A stretch of 64,000 bases of DNA from Ignavibacteriota bacterium. Its GTDB lineage: Bacteria; Bacteroidota; Ignavibacteria; UBA10030; UBA6906. Positions 36,165 to 45,677 of the stretch are shown here, one piece after another (the stretch's first letter is position 1; every line of letters begins with the position of its first letter). The position numbers and the translations under genes are program-made. The stretch is taken from positions 111,661 through 175,660 of the forward strand of contig JADJHP010000021.1 of assembly GCA_016707525.1 (NCBI GenBank), in the 5' to 3' direction. The notes beneath the pieces are model-generated. The model was not told where the DNA came from, searched no databases, and saw nothing but the letters and a program-made list of their open reading frames with translations.

Positions 36165-37788
36165 TCACGCTCGTGCCGAGATCCTCACGAGTGGCAGAAC
36201 CATGGCTGCGACGGCGCATGTGAACGCCGGGTAGACAAGCCGTGTCACAAGCAGATATTCACCGAAGACCCATCGATCAACAACGCCCAACCCGACCGCG
36301 CATGCAAGAAGGACAACGAAGGTCAACCAGGGCCGGACCGAGGCAAAGAGAACAATGCCAACGAGCACCGCCAGCACACTGACAATGATATGCCACGCAG
36401 GAGACTCGCTCACGAACATTCCCCGCACGGCCATGTCGGCGATAAGAGCCGGGACCGAAGCCATGTCATGATAATCGGCATCGCTCATGTTCACCCATTG
36501 AATGAACACCATGCGGCCAGCCGCGAAGTTCCACACCGAATCCGGAAGCGCAGTGAGCGTTCTGCCTGAACCATATTCCTTGTACAGGATCGGCCCATCC
36601 CATTGGGGGCGTTCGATAGTTGCCGGGAAGATGAACGAATTCCACATCGTGTCTCCCCCGGTCGAATACTGCAGAGGGAGGTAGGCCGAGCGCCTGAGCA
36701 CGACGGACATGCCGTTGTCCCACCTCGGCACTCGCGACGATCCTATCGCGACCTCCCCCGTGGCGGGCCGACCATCCCTGCCGCCCGGGCATCAAGATGA
36801 AGGAACTGCTCATACTCGGTGGGACACGCACGGGAAGTTTCAGGTAACGAGCCGCAGCGAGGAGCGATGGGTGGACCACCGGTGTGCTATGTGACCAGGA
36901 AAAGTCAATGCTCCGGAAGCGTAGGAAGTTCCAACTGTGGCCGACCATGGCATATCGCGGATCGAACTGTCCTCTGTCGAAGAGCACTGCCCCCGATGCG
37001 ATGAGCGAATCTGCCAGAGAACGGGTTGTCGAGTCCCTCATGACCCTCGCAGGGAAGCACACGACGGCAGCACCTCCCTCCCTGAATCGCGCATTGAGTT
37101 CAAGTGCAGTCTCGAGAAATTGGCGGGCATTGTTATCGGGCGTCGTCAACGTTACGACCATGCTTGCTGACGCACCGGGTACGGCAGACAAGCGGCTGAG
37201 CGGGAGAACAACGTTCTCTTCTAGTTGATCCAACGACCCGGATCTGGTCAGGAGCAGGCACCCGACGAGGATGAGTATCCCCCACCTGAGTCCGCTGATC
37301 CAGAGCGCAGACGTGGCTCCGAACTCACCGCGGGCAACTGAACGGATGAGCGCGGCGAATCCCCGTTCCGCAAGGAATGATTCGACCGCTCCAGCGATGC
37401 CCGATCGAAACCTGTCAGTCACAACGACGAGCACCATCTGCCCGGCGAGCCAGATCAACGCGATCACCAGAGACGCCGTCTCCAATGAGGGGACAGGCGG
37501 GCCCACGCCTACCAGAGATGTGAGGAGCCCCCGGACGAACGAACTCGACGCAAGGACCTTGCGGAGCACGAGAAATGCACCAAACACTCCGATCGATGTG
37601 ACGAGTCGGACGGCGGGTGACATCTTGACCGGCATAAACATGAGCAAAAAGACGAACAGGAGCAGGGGCAGAAGAACCAGCAGCACGATCTTCCCGAACG
37701 GCCAGACGAGCCAGGAGAAGATCACGGTCAGGACGACGACGATCGCCGCTTTCAGGAGCGCCGACCTGAGATCACGTGAGAGATTCAT
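36165..37788 (-). pseudogene. CHASE2-like membrane protein broken by a frameshift
   Basis: Reading from 37788: three to four N-terminal helices (IVVVLTVIFSWLVWPFGKIV, LLPLLLFVFLLMFM), then a long extracytoplasmic part (LETALELNARFREGGAAVVC, SLADSLIASGAVLFDRG). Near 36775-36790 the sensible sequence jumps frame. In the other frame it continues (DGRPATGEVAIGSSRVPRWD ... FAAGRMVFIQWVN) to three C-terminal helices ending at 36165. The GRMVFI block followed by three helices resembles CHASE2 sensor domains. Without the shift it would be one protein of about 540 residues. It overlaps the anti-sigma gene by ATGA, so it likely feeds a signal to that cassette. Real mutation or base error cannot be told apart. 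Confidence 0.65.
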
Positions 37789-38159
37789 CGCCCCCCCGCT
37801 GGATGTTGCATGGACACGCGCTGCTCAGAGTAACCCGGATCGTATGTCGGCCGCCCCTGAAGATTCCCTTGAATGGCAACGGTGAGAATGACAAGAATGA
37901 TCGCTGCCGCGACCGCCAGCGGGGCATTGAAGCGGTCTCCGAACAGACTTTTCGGCGAGCGCATGCCCGATCCAATCTGTGCCCCTCCCACCGGAACGGG
38001 ATGGCGGCGAAGAAGCGCGGCCTGTCCGGGAAGATGCGCCATGTAGTGCCTGCATGCCGGACATGCGTGGACATGCTCGATCAGATCTGCGAATTCCATC
38101 CCGGCCACCTCACCATCGTACCACGCACTGGTGGCTTCCCTGTACTCATTGCATGTCAT
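37785..38159 (-). CDS. Zinc-finger anti-sigma factor
   Basis: 124 residues. The N-terminal zf-HC2 domain has His-x3-Cys-x2-Cys in EHVHACPACRHY (about 28-39), followed by a linker and one helix (APLAVAAAIILVILTVAI) and a short periplasmic tail. It binds the cognate ECF sigma factor at the membrane. Its ATG overlaps the sigma stop (ATGA) and its stop overlaps the start of the CHASE2-like gene, so three genes are coupled: sigma, anti-sigma, sensor. A start at 38171 is possible. Confidence 0.88.
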   Translation of the reverse strand: MTCNEYREATSAWYDGEVAGMEFADLIEHVHACPACRHYMAHLPGQAALLRRHPVPVGGAQIGSGMRSPKSLFGDRFNAPLAVAAAIILVILTVAIQGNLQGRPTYDPGYSEQRVSMQHPAGGR

Positions 38160-38701
38160 GGGGTCCTCCATTCTTTCAGCACGGGGGCGAGCCGTTCCAT
38201 CAGCATCTCGCGCCCTTTGTAGATCCTGAACTTCACTGCAGCAAGAGTGGCACCGGTTGCCTCTGCGATCTCGGCGTACGTGAACCCTTCCACATCGCGC
38301 AGGACCACGGCCTGACGGTACAGCGTCGGCAGCGTGTCGAGCCCCGCGCCGATGGCGCCGATGATGTCCGATGAGATGCTCTGCGCTTCGGGAGACGGTG
38401 TCAGCGGGTCGGGTTGCTCTTCGAGCTGCGGGGAGACGGCATGTGCGCGAAGCAGCCGGAGTGATTCGTTGCGGGCGATGGCATAGAGCCACGCCCGGAC
38501 GTGGTGCGGATCGCGCAGTTCCTGAACGGACCGGAGGGCGATCTCGAATGTTTGCTGAACAGCATCCTCGGCGAGGGAATGGTCAGGAAGGTAGCGGCTG
38601 CAATAGGCGCGAAGCAGCGGCGTCATCTCGGTGATGAGCGCCGCGGTGATCTCTCCTCCCCTCCGGTCCACCTCTCCCCTGTGTGCGGATTCCGTCCTCA
38701 T
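38156..38701 (-). CDS. ECF sigma-70 factor
   Basis: 181 residues. Region 2 (about 25-90): LLRAYCSRYLPDHSLAEDAVQQTFEIALRS up to HHVRAWLYAIARNESL. Region 4 (about 120-170): LPTLYRQAVVLRDVEGFTYAEIAEATG and AVKFRIYKGREML. It lacks regions 1 and 3, as ECF factors do. Partner of the zinc-finger anti-sigma factor. Translation from ATG 38701 lacks a normal ribosome site; an AGGAGG/CCTCCT hairpin sits just upstream (38708-38725) and may mask initiation. Confidence 0.92.
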   Translation of the reverse strand: MRTESAHRGEVDRRGGEITAALITEMTPLLRAYCSRYLPDHSLAEDAVQQTFEIALRSVQELRDPHHVRAWLYAIARNESLRLLRAHAVSPQLEEQPDPLTPSPEAQSISSDIIGAIGAGLDTLPTLYRQAVVLRDVEGFTYAEIAEATGATLAAVKFRIYKGREMLMERLAPVLKEWRTP

Positions 38702-38707
38702 GGATAT

Positions 38708-38725
38708 AGGAGGGATCTGCCTCCT
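38708..38725 (-). promoter_or_regulatory. AGGAGG/CCTCCT inverted repeat in the sigma-factor leader
   Basis: Perfect 6-bp arms with a 6-base spacer, 7 nt before the start codon on the minus strand. The upstream arm is a perfect Shine-Dalgarno sequence that would be paired in the hairpin. It may be a translational switch or coincidence. Confidence 0.35.
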
Positions 38726-38790
38726 GAAAAGTTAGCAGGAAAGCATGGCCGGTGCCTGCACTGCATTGGGCGGCGTACGCCCGAGCGCCG

Positions 38791-39528
38791 CTAGAACGCG
38801 GCTACCGTCGCCTGCACGTCAGCCCGGAGGACCCATGTCCCTTCCGCCACGTAATGCGTCGCAAATGCCCGTCGGACACGGTCCTTTGACACGTTGGCGT
38901 AGGACCCGTGGATGGTCATGCCGCTAAAGAACACTCCCCCGCCTTTAGGAACGGCAAGAAACCTGAGTTGCGAGCGATCCAGCCCGTCGATCTCGAACGA
39001 GTAGAAGCGCTCCGTCCATTCCTTTCCGCTCCTGTCCCGCAGGAGGTGCTCGGTCTCCCACACCTGATGATCTTTCATGGACGTGGCTTTGTGCGTGCCC
39101 AGGAGGCCCCGGGTATGACTTCCGGGAGCCACGCACAACCCGCCGTTTTCCTGATCGGTATCGCTGAGCGCAATCCAGCAGGCCATCAACGTGTTGGGCT
39201 CATTCGGGAGGTAATGGGTGTCCTGATGCGGGGCTGTACCTTTTGCCTCTTCGCCGGCATGCTTTTCGAGGTACATGGTCTGGACGATGAACGGCGGGGC
39301 ACCGAGGATCTGCCGGGCGATGCCGGCGATGTTCGGATGCGTGGCGATGCGCTTCCACTCCGCATCCCGCTTGTGGTTGTCCAGATGGTTCCTTGCTTCC
39401 TTGTCCTGCGCAGCGTCATACGCAACGAATCGCTCCACCTCGTCCGGAGACAGGAGCCCGGGAATGACCACGAATCCCTGATCCTGATATGTCCGGAGCT
39501 CTTCCGGCGTCAATGTACGGCCCATCAT
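38791..39528 (-). CDS. Phytanoyl-CoA dioxygenase family protein (Fe(II)/2-oxoglutarate)
   Basis: 245 residues. Double-stranded beta-helix oxygenase: the HQD motif in GTAPHQDTHYLPNEPNTL provides the proximal His and Asp, the distal His is in SGMTIHGSYANVSKD, and the 2-oxoglutarate-binding Arg is in VRRAFATHY. ENGGLCVAPGSHTRGLLG is the family's central block. It hydroxylates an unknown small molecule. ATG 39528 has AGGAGGG at optimal distance; a second ATG follows directly. No operon partner is evident. Confidence 0.85.
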   Translation of the reverse strand: MMGRTLTPEELRTYQDQGFVVIPGLLSPDEVERFVAYDAAQDKEARNHLDNHKRDAEWKRIATHPNIAGIARQILGAPPFIVQTMYLEKHAGEEAKGTAPHQDTHYLPNEPNTLMACWIALSDTDQENGGLCVAPGSHTRGLLGTHKATSMKDHQVWETEHLLRDRSGKEWTERFYSFEIDGLDRSQLRFLAVPKGGGVFFSGMTIHGSYANVSKDRVRRAFATHYVAEGTWVLRADVQATVAAF

Positions 39529-39610
39529 CACGCGCCCTCCTCTGGCTCTTGAAAGCGAAGAGTACGCAATACGCGACTCGGATTCCAGCGAAATCTCTCG
39601 CCGCTGGCGG

Positions 39611-40669
39611 TCAAAGCCCAACACGCTCTCTCCGGCGGGCACGGAGAAGCGCGAGCAAGGGGATCGCTGCCAGGACGGCGATCACGCCACCTGTGAGGAT
39701 GACCGCCCACCAGTTGATCACCCGGGAGGTCGCCCACATGGTATGGTCGGTGATGTAGGCCGCCCCCAGAAACTCCTCCCAGACAACCCGGTTTCCTTCA
39801 ATGCTCCGGGCATTGGTACCGGTGAGCAGTCCGGGCATTTCGATCGATGCGCGTTTGTACCCGCACATCATCATCTCCTGCTGAAACGCCAGGGCCTGCG
39901 CGAACTGGTCGAACGACGTACGCCGGGAAGCGAACACCTCGCGAACCCCCGGTGCCCCAAGCACGGAGGCGTAGATCGCCGGGATGGTATCGAGGTTTCC
40001 CCCATTGATCGCATCCCGGGTCAGCATGTACAGGCTCTCCGTCACCGCGGGGGTAAGCAAGGCAACAAGGGCCTCATCGTTCCGTGCGCGCACGCCTTCC
40101 ATGAACCGCGCGTGATAGGCCTCGAACTTGTTCCGGTGGTCCCATTCCTCGGTGAGCTCCGACACATTCTTGAGTCGGAGACTGTCCCCGCCGAAGGTGA
40201 AGGTCGCCTTTTCGATCTCGTGACGGATGAGAAAATCCTGCTCCTCCGCCGTGAGATACTTCGAGAGCGGAACGGCGTGGAATTGATTGTAACACGCGAT
40301 GGTCTCTCGATACTCGAAGGTCGTGGTGAACCACGCGAAGTGCTTCTCTAATGACACGCGGATGCGAAGCGCCCTGTCACCGCCCCTATTCAAGGCCTCC
40401 TGGAACTCCTGCACATTCGCAAAGTCCCGTGTCACAACAGACTCCCAGGTCGTATCGGTTTTCCGTGTCACGGCTTCCCAACCCGGATCTGTGACGAAGA
40501 TCCCCTTGTCTTTGAAGACCTCGGACGAATCACCGGACGTCCGGATCACCCTCCGGATCGTCCCGTCGGGAAGGACCGTTGTCGTGGTTTCGATCTCGAG
40601 ACACCCCGCAAAGAGTGCCAGCAACGATGTCAGAAGAGCTCCGTGCGCGAATCGTGTTGCGTTCATCAT
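39611..40669 (-). CDS. Lipoprotein with C-terminal membrane helix, linked to an ECF cassette
   Basis: 352 residues, not recognised. A lipoprotein signal ends at Cys23 (SLLALFAGC). A mainly hydrophilic body carries a Thr-rich start (LEIETTTTVLPDGTIRRVIR) and FTFGGDSLRLKNVSELTEEW. Near the C-terminus is one strong helix (WWAVILTGGVIAVLAAIPLL) ending in RARRRER. The start codon follows the anti-sigma stop with no gap and GGAGT before it, so translation is coupled. It could be the envelope component sensed or protected by the sigma system. Confidence 0.65.
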   Translation of the reverse strand: MMNATRFAHGALLTSLLALFAGCLEIETTTTVLPDGTIRRVIRTSGDSSEVFKDKGIFVTDPGWEAVTRKTDTTWESVVTRDFANVQEFQEALNRGGDRALRIRVSLEKHFAWFTTTFEYRETIACYNQFHAVPLSKYLTAEEQDFLIRHEIEKATFTFGGDSLRLKNVSELTEEWDHRNKFEAYHARFMEGVRARNDEALVALLTPAVTESLYMLTRDAINGGNLDTIPAIYASVLGAPGVREVFASRRTSFDQFAQALAFQQEMMMCGYKRASIEMPGLLTGTNARSIEGNRVVWEEFLGAAYITDHTMWATSRVINWWAVILTGGVIAVLAAIPLLALLRARRRERVGL

Positions 40670-41374
40670 TCATACTCCTTCTGCATGACGAAATGAAACA
40701 ACAGGGCGGATCATTGAAGGCATATCGATCCGCCATGATCTGATCTGCTCCGTGACGCGGGGAGAGAGGTTCCAGCGGGAAAGGTACGACGGTGTGGACG
40801 TCCCGCCTTCCCTGGCCATTGCTACCATCCGTTCAGAGAGGAGGATCGTACTCCCGGCAGCGTGAGAGCGCGCCGCATACACGATGTCAGGCCCGAGGGC
40901 TTCCGCCGCCCACTCCACATCCACGGCATAGCATACCGTGGGCACCGGACGGTCCCCGGACACCGGAAGGGACTGCCGCGCCTCCAGTTGCTGCACTTCG
41001 CCGAGAATGATGGCCACGTGCCACAGTCCGGACACGACGACCAGGAGCAGCATCGCTGCCGCTGCGAAGCTCATCGCCGGCATGGATGCGTGATCGATGA
41101 TCCTGCCCATCGATCGGAGGCGGTGCACACCCCGGACGTGCGATCCCGGGTGTCCGATGGCACGAACGATCCGGTCCGTGAGGCCATCGGGATCCCCGGG
41201 GACAACAGGGAGAGTGCGCATGGCGCGAACCGCCGTCTCGATCTCGCTGCTTCGCGCTGCCTCCCGGGCACACGAGGCGCATCCTGCAAGATGGGACATG
41301 AGCTCCGCCTCTTCAGCCGGGGACAACTCTCCCTCTCTGCTCAAGAGCATCCGTTGATACTGCCTGCACGACAT
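40670..41374 (-). CDS. Zinc-finger anti-sigma factor
   Basis: 234 residues. zf-HC2 motif SHLAGCASCARE (His-x3-Cys-x2-Cys, about 27-38), a cytoplasmic linker, one helix (MSFAAAAMLLLVVVSGLWHV) and a 110-residue periplasmic domain that is larger than in the other anti-sigma factor and may carry the signal input. Three bases separate it from the sigma gene; its stop abuts the next start. Confidence 0.87.
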   Translation of the reverse strand: MSCRQYQRMLLSREGELSPAEEAELMSHLAGCASCAREAARSSEIETAVRAMRTLPVVPGDPDGLTDRIVRAIGHPGSHVRGVHRLRSMGRIIDHASMPAMSFAAAAMLLLVVVSGLWHVAIILGEVQQLEARQSLPVSGDRPVPTVCYAVDVEWAAEALGPDIVYAARSHAAGSTILLSERMVAMAREGGTSTPSYLSRWNLSPRVTEQIRSWRIDMPSMIRPVVSFRHAEGV

Positions 41375-41377
41375 GGG

Positions 41378-41974
41378 CTACCTTTCTTCATTGATCCCGT
41401 ACGCACGCAGGAGATCCCTCATCCGTTTGCGTGCATGACAGAGATTCGCTTTGATCGACGCCGCGGACATCCCGGTGATCCGGACGACCTCCTCCACCGG
41501 CAGGTCCTGCAGGTCACGCAGGGTGAAGACCATCCGCTGCACATGCGGCAACTTCTCCGTGAGCGCACGGACCCGGTCGACCGCCTGGGCGTTGTGCAGC
41601 GCAGTCTCGGCAGTGCTCTGCCCTGCCGGCTCCTGCTCCTGCCCGTCTCCCCTCACGAGCAACAGGCTCCATCGCTTCCTCCGCCGTATCCTATCCATGG
41701 CCACACGGGTCACGATGCTATACAGCCATGTCGTGAATTTCGCCTCTCCGCTGAATGACGAGCAGTGTTGCCAGACCCGGATGAAGGATTCCTGCACGAC
41801 GTCTTCGGCTTCCGCATGATCCCAGACGAACCTCATCGCAAGTGCATAGGCGTACGGCTGATGTGCGCGCACGAGCGCGGCGAATGCTTCGCGATCTCCG
41901 CCCTGTACCGCACGGAGAAGATCGAGGGGACTTTCCGCGCCTGCCGGTTCATTCATGAGGGGTATTGTTGCCAT
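41378..41974 (-). CDS. ECF sigma-70 factor
   Basis: 198 residues. Region 2: AFAALVRAHQPYAYALAMRF, AEAEDVVQESFIRVWQH and FTTWLYSIVTRVAMDRIRR. Region 4: LPHVQRMVFTLRDLQDLPVEEVVRITG and ASIKANLCHARKRM. A standard RpoE-like factor, second of two sigma/anti-sigma cassettes within 4.2 kb. Start ATG 41974; a second ATG at 41956 is possible. Confidence 0.92.
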   Translation of the reverse strand: MATIPLMNEPAGAESPLDLLRAVQGGDREAFAALVRAHQPYAYALAMRFVWDHAEAEDVVQESFIRVWQHCSSFSGEAKFTTWLYSIVTRVAMDRIRRRKRWSLLLVRGDGQEQEPAGQSTAETALHNAQAVDRVRALTEKLPHVQRMVFTLRDLQDLPVEEVVRITGMSAASIKANLCHARKRMRDLLRAYGINEER

Positions 41975-42074
41975 GTACTGATGATACGTCTGAGCGAACG
42001 AAAGGTAAAAACCATGCGTGGTGGGATGGCCCCATGCATCGTGGCGCGGATCGCTGAGGCCGAACGTATCGGGA

Positions 42075-44537
42075 CTACAGCCGGCTGAAGGTGTACCCCT
42101 TCCTCTTCAGAGCGAGGATCAGCTCGCCAAGGCGGTCGGCAAAGAGGTCCGTCCGCGAGGGATGCGTGCCGATGTGCAGAAGAAGAAGGTGTCCGCTCAG
42201 CCCCGACGGAGACCCGCTCTCACACTGCCGGATGCGGCGCATGATGCTGTCCGAGGAGATGTATCGCACCCCCATGGAAGGGGTCGTGTAATCGGCGTTG
42301 GACAGGGTCCCGGGCGTGAAGTTGATGAGTGTAAGCCCGAGTGCAGAGGTCCATGTCGCGATCCGTGCGTTGTACCACTCGTACGGCGGCAAAAAGAACG
42401 GAGCATCCTCACGCCGCACGCCGTGCGCTTCCATCGCGCGGTAGTTGTCGCGGACATCCTTCTCGAACTCTTCCCGTGTGACCAACAGCGAATCGCGGTC
42501 TTCCCAGGTGGCATAGAGCAGATGCTTGTCAGAATGCGCCCCGAGATAGTGCCCATCACGTTTCAATCCCTTGATCAGGCTCGCGAATTCAGGCGTGCGG
42601 TAGAAATCTCCCGTAAGAAAGAAGGAAGCTTTGACCCCCGCCGACCTCAACGTCCGGCGTATGGTCTCGCCCCCGTTGGCGAACTCGTGTCCGGTGAAGA
42701 CGAGATGCACGAAGCGCCTGGTCGTGTCCAACCGGGTGATCGCACCATGACTCATCACCGCATGCGTGCGCTCCGAAGCACCATCCTTCTGCAGGCCCGA
42801 CAGGTAGTATGTCAGGCTTGCCGTGCCGTCCATCGTCGGTTCGTTGGTTGAGTAATCGGCCCAGTCGTCGTGGTACACGGCAAGGTCCGACTGGAACGGA
42901 GCGAACTCATCGGCATCGGCGAGGCGTACACCCTTCAGGCTCGCAAAGATCCTTCCGTACACCGGTCCATCCACCAATCCCCCGTCGATGGGCAAACCGC
43001 TCACATGCGTGAATGCCGAATGCGGATCCCGCGGCGACACACCCTCACGGGGCAGGCCGACGATCATGCTGGTCCCCCACGGATTGCAGCCGAAGAGCCA
43101 GTCGCGGAGCGCCGCCTCCATTTCAGCGTACCTCCCGTCGCCGGTCTCCGTGCGGTACACACGTGCCTGCGTCAGCATGGCGCTCACCAGATTGTTCGAG
43201 CACCAGATGAATGGAACACCGAACAGGAATGGCGTCCCCTTCCCGCGTTGATACACCCGCTCGAGCCCTTCTTTGATATAGCCGGTCAACGTGCGCCGAT
43301 CCCCTGCCCCCCGTACCCCATAGAAGTGTCCGAGGTTGACGAACGGGTACCATTGATAATGCCGGGCAGCATCGGCCCCCATCCATGGAGTCACGGGTTC
43401 CACCGCTGCGAACTTCATCGCGTCCTGCCTGTACCGCGGTTCTCTGGTCAACCGGAACATCTGGGCAGCCGCAAGCTGCATGTCGTCTGCCCAGTTGTCT
43501 TCTTCGTAGAAGTACGGGGCGCGGCATGGCGCGGTCTGACAGACACCCGGATGTTCGGCTCCGTAGGCATATGCCTCCGCCGCCTTCACGGCAAGCATCC
43601 GGGCGAACGCGCTGTCGGACCGGTGAAGGATGATGCTCGCGAGAGCGAAGGCGGAGGCGAATTTCCCGGCAGTGGATGCGATCCCGGTGGTGCGATTCTG
43701 ATACTGGTACAAACCCTGCGGCTTTCCGGTGCAGAGATAGACAGGACGTTCGATCCCCCGCCCGTAGCTGACCGTATCCAGTGTCGGCAAACGGAACCCC
43801 CGATGGTCTCTGTCGTCGGCGATCTGGTTATACATCACGCCGGGAGCGGGGTTCATCTTGAGGAGCCAGGTCAATCCCCATCGCGACTCATCGAGGATAT
43901 CTGCCACACCATTTGCGCCCGGACGCCCGTCGGACCGATACCGGTCTGCGAACGAGCCGGGATTCTGCTCATAGGCAAAGAGCATCTGCACGACGGCATT
44001 GGCAGAGGTGGTGACATACTGCAGATAATCAGAAGCATCATGCCAACCTCCGACTACATCCACATACGCTGAAGCGTCCTGTGGACCGTAGATGACATAG
44101 CCATCCCGCGTGTGGCAGGAATCGTTCAGGAAGGGATTGTCGCCGCACCGCTGCTGACGCATGTACCGCAGAAGGAAGTCGGCAGTGCCGTCGTACACAT
44201 CGGGAGCGATCCGGAAGGCCGGGGACCGGACCCCACCGGCAGAGATGACGTACGAGCCGGGGGTGGAAAGCCGGGAGAAGTTGAGCCGCCACGAGCTGCG
44301 GAACGGACCATAGGGGCCGCACTGCTGCGTTTTCTTCGAGGACAGCTCCACGCGCCCGGTGAGCACATCAAGGACCTCGAACCCGCCACAGGGTGTGCCG
44401 GCAGCGGTATCAACAAGGACCGCCACTTTGATGGCCCCGGGGAGATAGCCCAGTTGATTCACACGGATCCACGGAGCAGCGCATGCGGCCGCCGCCGCAG
44501 AAGCAACAAGGCATGCGGCGAGGAAGGATCGTTTCAT
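42075..44537 (-). CDS. Secreted GH9 endoglucanase fused to a deacetylase-like domain
   Basis: 820 residues. Signal peptide (1-20), N-terminal cellulase Ig-like domain (IRVNQLGYLPGAIKVAVLVD, about 24-110), GH9 catalytic domain (about 115-580) with the Asp pair in GGWHDASDYLQY, GANGVADILDE, and the acid in DYSTNEPTMDGTAS. The final 215 residues (about 605-820) are a NodB-like fold: GAHSDKHLLY keeps the two His ligands, but the TFDDG motif is replaced by FTGHEFANG. It would cut beta-1,4-glucans; whether the second domain deacetylates is uncertain. Its ATG overlaps the flavoprotein stop (ATGA). Confidence 0.85.
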   Translation of the reverse strand: MKRSFLAACLVASAAAAACAAPWIRVNQLGYLPGAIKVAVLVDTAAGTPCGGFEVLDVLTGRVELSSKKTQQCGPYGPFRSSWRLNFSRLSTPGSYVISAGGVRSPAFRIAPDVYDGTADFLLRYMRQQRCGDNPFLNDSCHTRDGYVIYGPQDASAYVDVVGGWHDASDYLQYVTTSANAVVQMLFAYEQNPGSFADRYRSDGRPGANGVADILDESRWGLTWLLKMNPAPGVMYNQIADDRDHRGFRLPTLDTVSYGRGIERPVYLCTGKPQGLYQYQNRTTGIASTAGKFASAFALASIILHRSDSAFARMLAVKAAEAYAYGAEHPGVCQTAPCRAPYFYEEDNWADDMQLAAAQMFRLTREPRYRQDAMKFAAVEPVTPWMGADAARHYQWYPFVNLGHFYGVRGAGDRRTLTGYIKEGLERVYQRGKGTPFLFGVPFIWCSNNLVSAMLTQARVYRTETGDGRYAEMEAALRDWLFGCNPWGTSMIVGLPREGVSPRDPHSAFTHVSGLPIDGGLVDGPVYGRIFASLKGVRLADADEFAPFQSDLAVYHDDWADYSTNEPTMDGTASLTYYLSGLQKDGASERTHAVMSHGAITRLDTTRRFVHLVFTGHEFANGGETIRRTLRSAGVKASFFLTGDFYRTPEFASLIKGLKRDGHYLGAHSDKHLLYATWEDRDSLLVTREEFEKDVRDNYRAMEAHGVRREDAPFFLPPYEWYNARIATWTSALGLTLINFTPGTLSNADYTTPSMGVRYISSDSIMRRIRQCESGSPSGLSGHLLLLHIGTHPSRTDLFADRLGELILALKRKGYTFSRL

Positions 44538-45541
44538 GATGATGTGTTGTCTCCAGGAAGGGGTTCAACCGTGCATCCCAGATAGTCGTCACAGATCTTC
44601 CGCATCGCCGTGTTCGCGCTATTGAAGGCCCAGATGATGGACCCTCCCTTGCTCCCGGCGCTGAGGTCCCCGACGAGAAACAATCCCGGGACACTCGTCT
44701 CGTGACCCTCTTTGAGCACGGGTGCCGGCCCATCGAAGGCGATGCCGATCATCTTCAGGAAATTCTCCGGGGTGGACCCGCCCAGCGCATACACGACGTA
44801 ATCGAACTGTTCCTGTGTACCGCCGTTGAAATGGACGATGGGTTTGCCCGCATTGTCCTTCACGGTCTCGATATCTGACCCGAGCATGAGCCGCACGTTG
44901 CCGCGTTCACCGAGCGAGAGAAGGCTTGCCCGGTTGATGGAGTTCATGCGGGGGAATGAATCGCGACGATAGCTCAGGGTGACCGTATTCCCCTGCTGCG
45001 CGAGATACTGGCAATATTCCGAAGCACTGTCGCCGCCCCCAACGACGAGCACGTTGTCGCCCTTGATCTCCGTGCTGGTCACATCGAACAGCAATCGGGA
45101 TGTCAGGGTCCGGGGCAATGGGTAGTCAGGTTTGTTCGGCTTGCCGAGGATGCCGATGGCGATCACCACGACCTTTGCGGTGTAGTCACGTTTGTCGGTC
45201 GAGAGGGTGAATACCCCCGTGGCGGTATCCTGCGCCAGCTTCGCACTGTTTCCCCATAGTGCACCGGATGCCATTCTCGACGAGCGCCTTGTCAGGTAGG
45301 TGATGGTCTCGGATTTGGAGAGGTCAGGGATGCAGAGTACGCCCGTGCACGCGGCTTCGAATCCTTTGTAGTTGGCAGTGACGAGCTTGTTGTCGGGGTA
45401 GTACTTCTTCAGCGTGAACGAGTGCTCGGCGGCTTTTTCGAGAACGAGCATACGTTCGGCGGGCACACCGGCCGCACGTGCTTCCGACGCCATGCTGATA
45501 CCAGCCGGCCCTGCACCGATGATGATGAGGTCGAGTGTCAT
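44534..45541 (-). CDS. YpdA-like FAD/NAD(P)H disulfide oxidoreductase family protein
   Basis: 335 residues. FAD motif IIIGAGPAGISMASEA at the N-terminus, the second Rossmann motif VLVVGGGDSASEYCQYL, and GLFLVGDLSAGSKGGS near the C-terminus. It has the thioredoxin-reductase fold but no CxxC redox pair, as in YpdA, proposed bacillithiol-disulfide reductase. Bacillithiol is known in Bacteroidota, so this is plausible, but a different electron-transfer role is possible. Co-translated with the GH9 gene, an odd partner. Confidence 0.78.
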   Translation of the reverse strand: MTLDLIIIGAGPAGISMASEARAAGVPAERMLVLEKAAEHSFTLKKYYPDNKLVTANYKGFEAACTGVLCIPDLSKSETITYLTRRSSRMASGALWGNSAKLAQDTATGVFTLSTDKRDYTAKVVVIAIGILGKPNKPDYPLPRTLTSRLLFDVTSTEIKGDNVLVVGGGDSASEYCQYLAQQGNTVTLSYRRDSFPRMNSINRASLLSLGERGNVRLMLGSDIETVKDNAGKPIVHFNGGTQEQFDYVVYALGGSTPENFLKMIGIAFDGPAPVLKEGHETSVPGLFLVGDLSAGSKGGSIIWAFNSANTAMRKICDDYLGCTVEPLPGDNTSS

Positions 45542-45677
45542 GGTCCCTCAGGAAAATGATGGTGGAACCGGGGCGCAGGAACCCGGGCGACGGTGTCTGG
45601 TCCGGGATGCTGCGATCAGGGGGGACAGATCTCGGGGTGACGTCGCTTCTTCAATCAACCAAGATCGACGGAAATAA

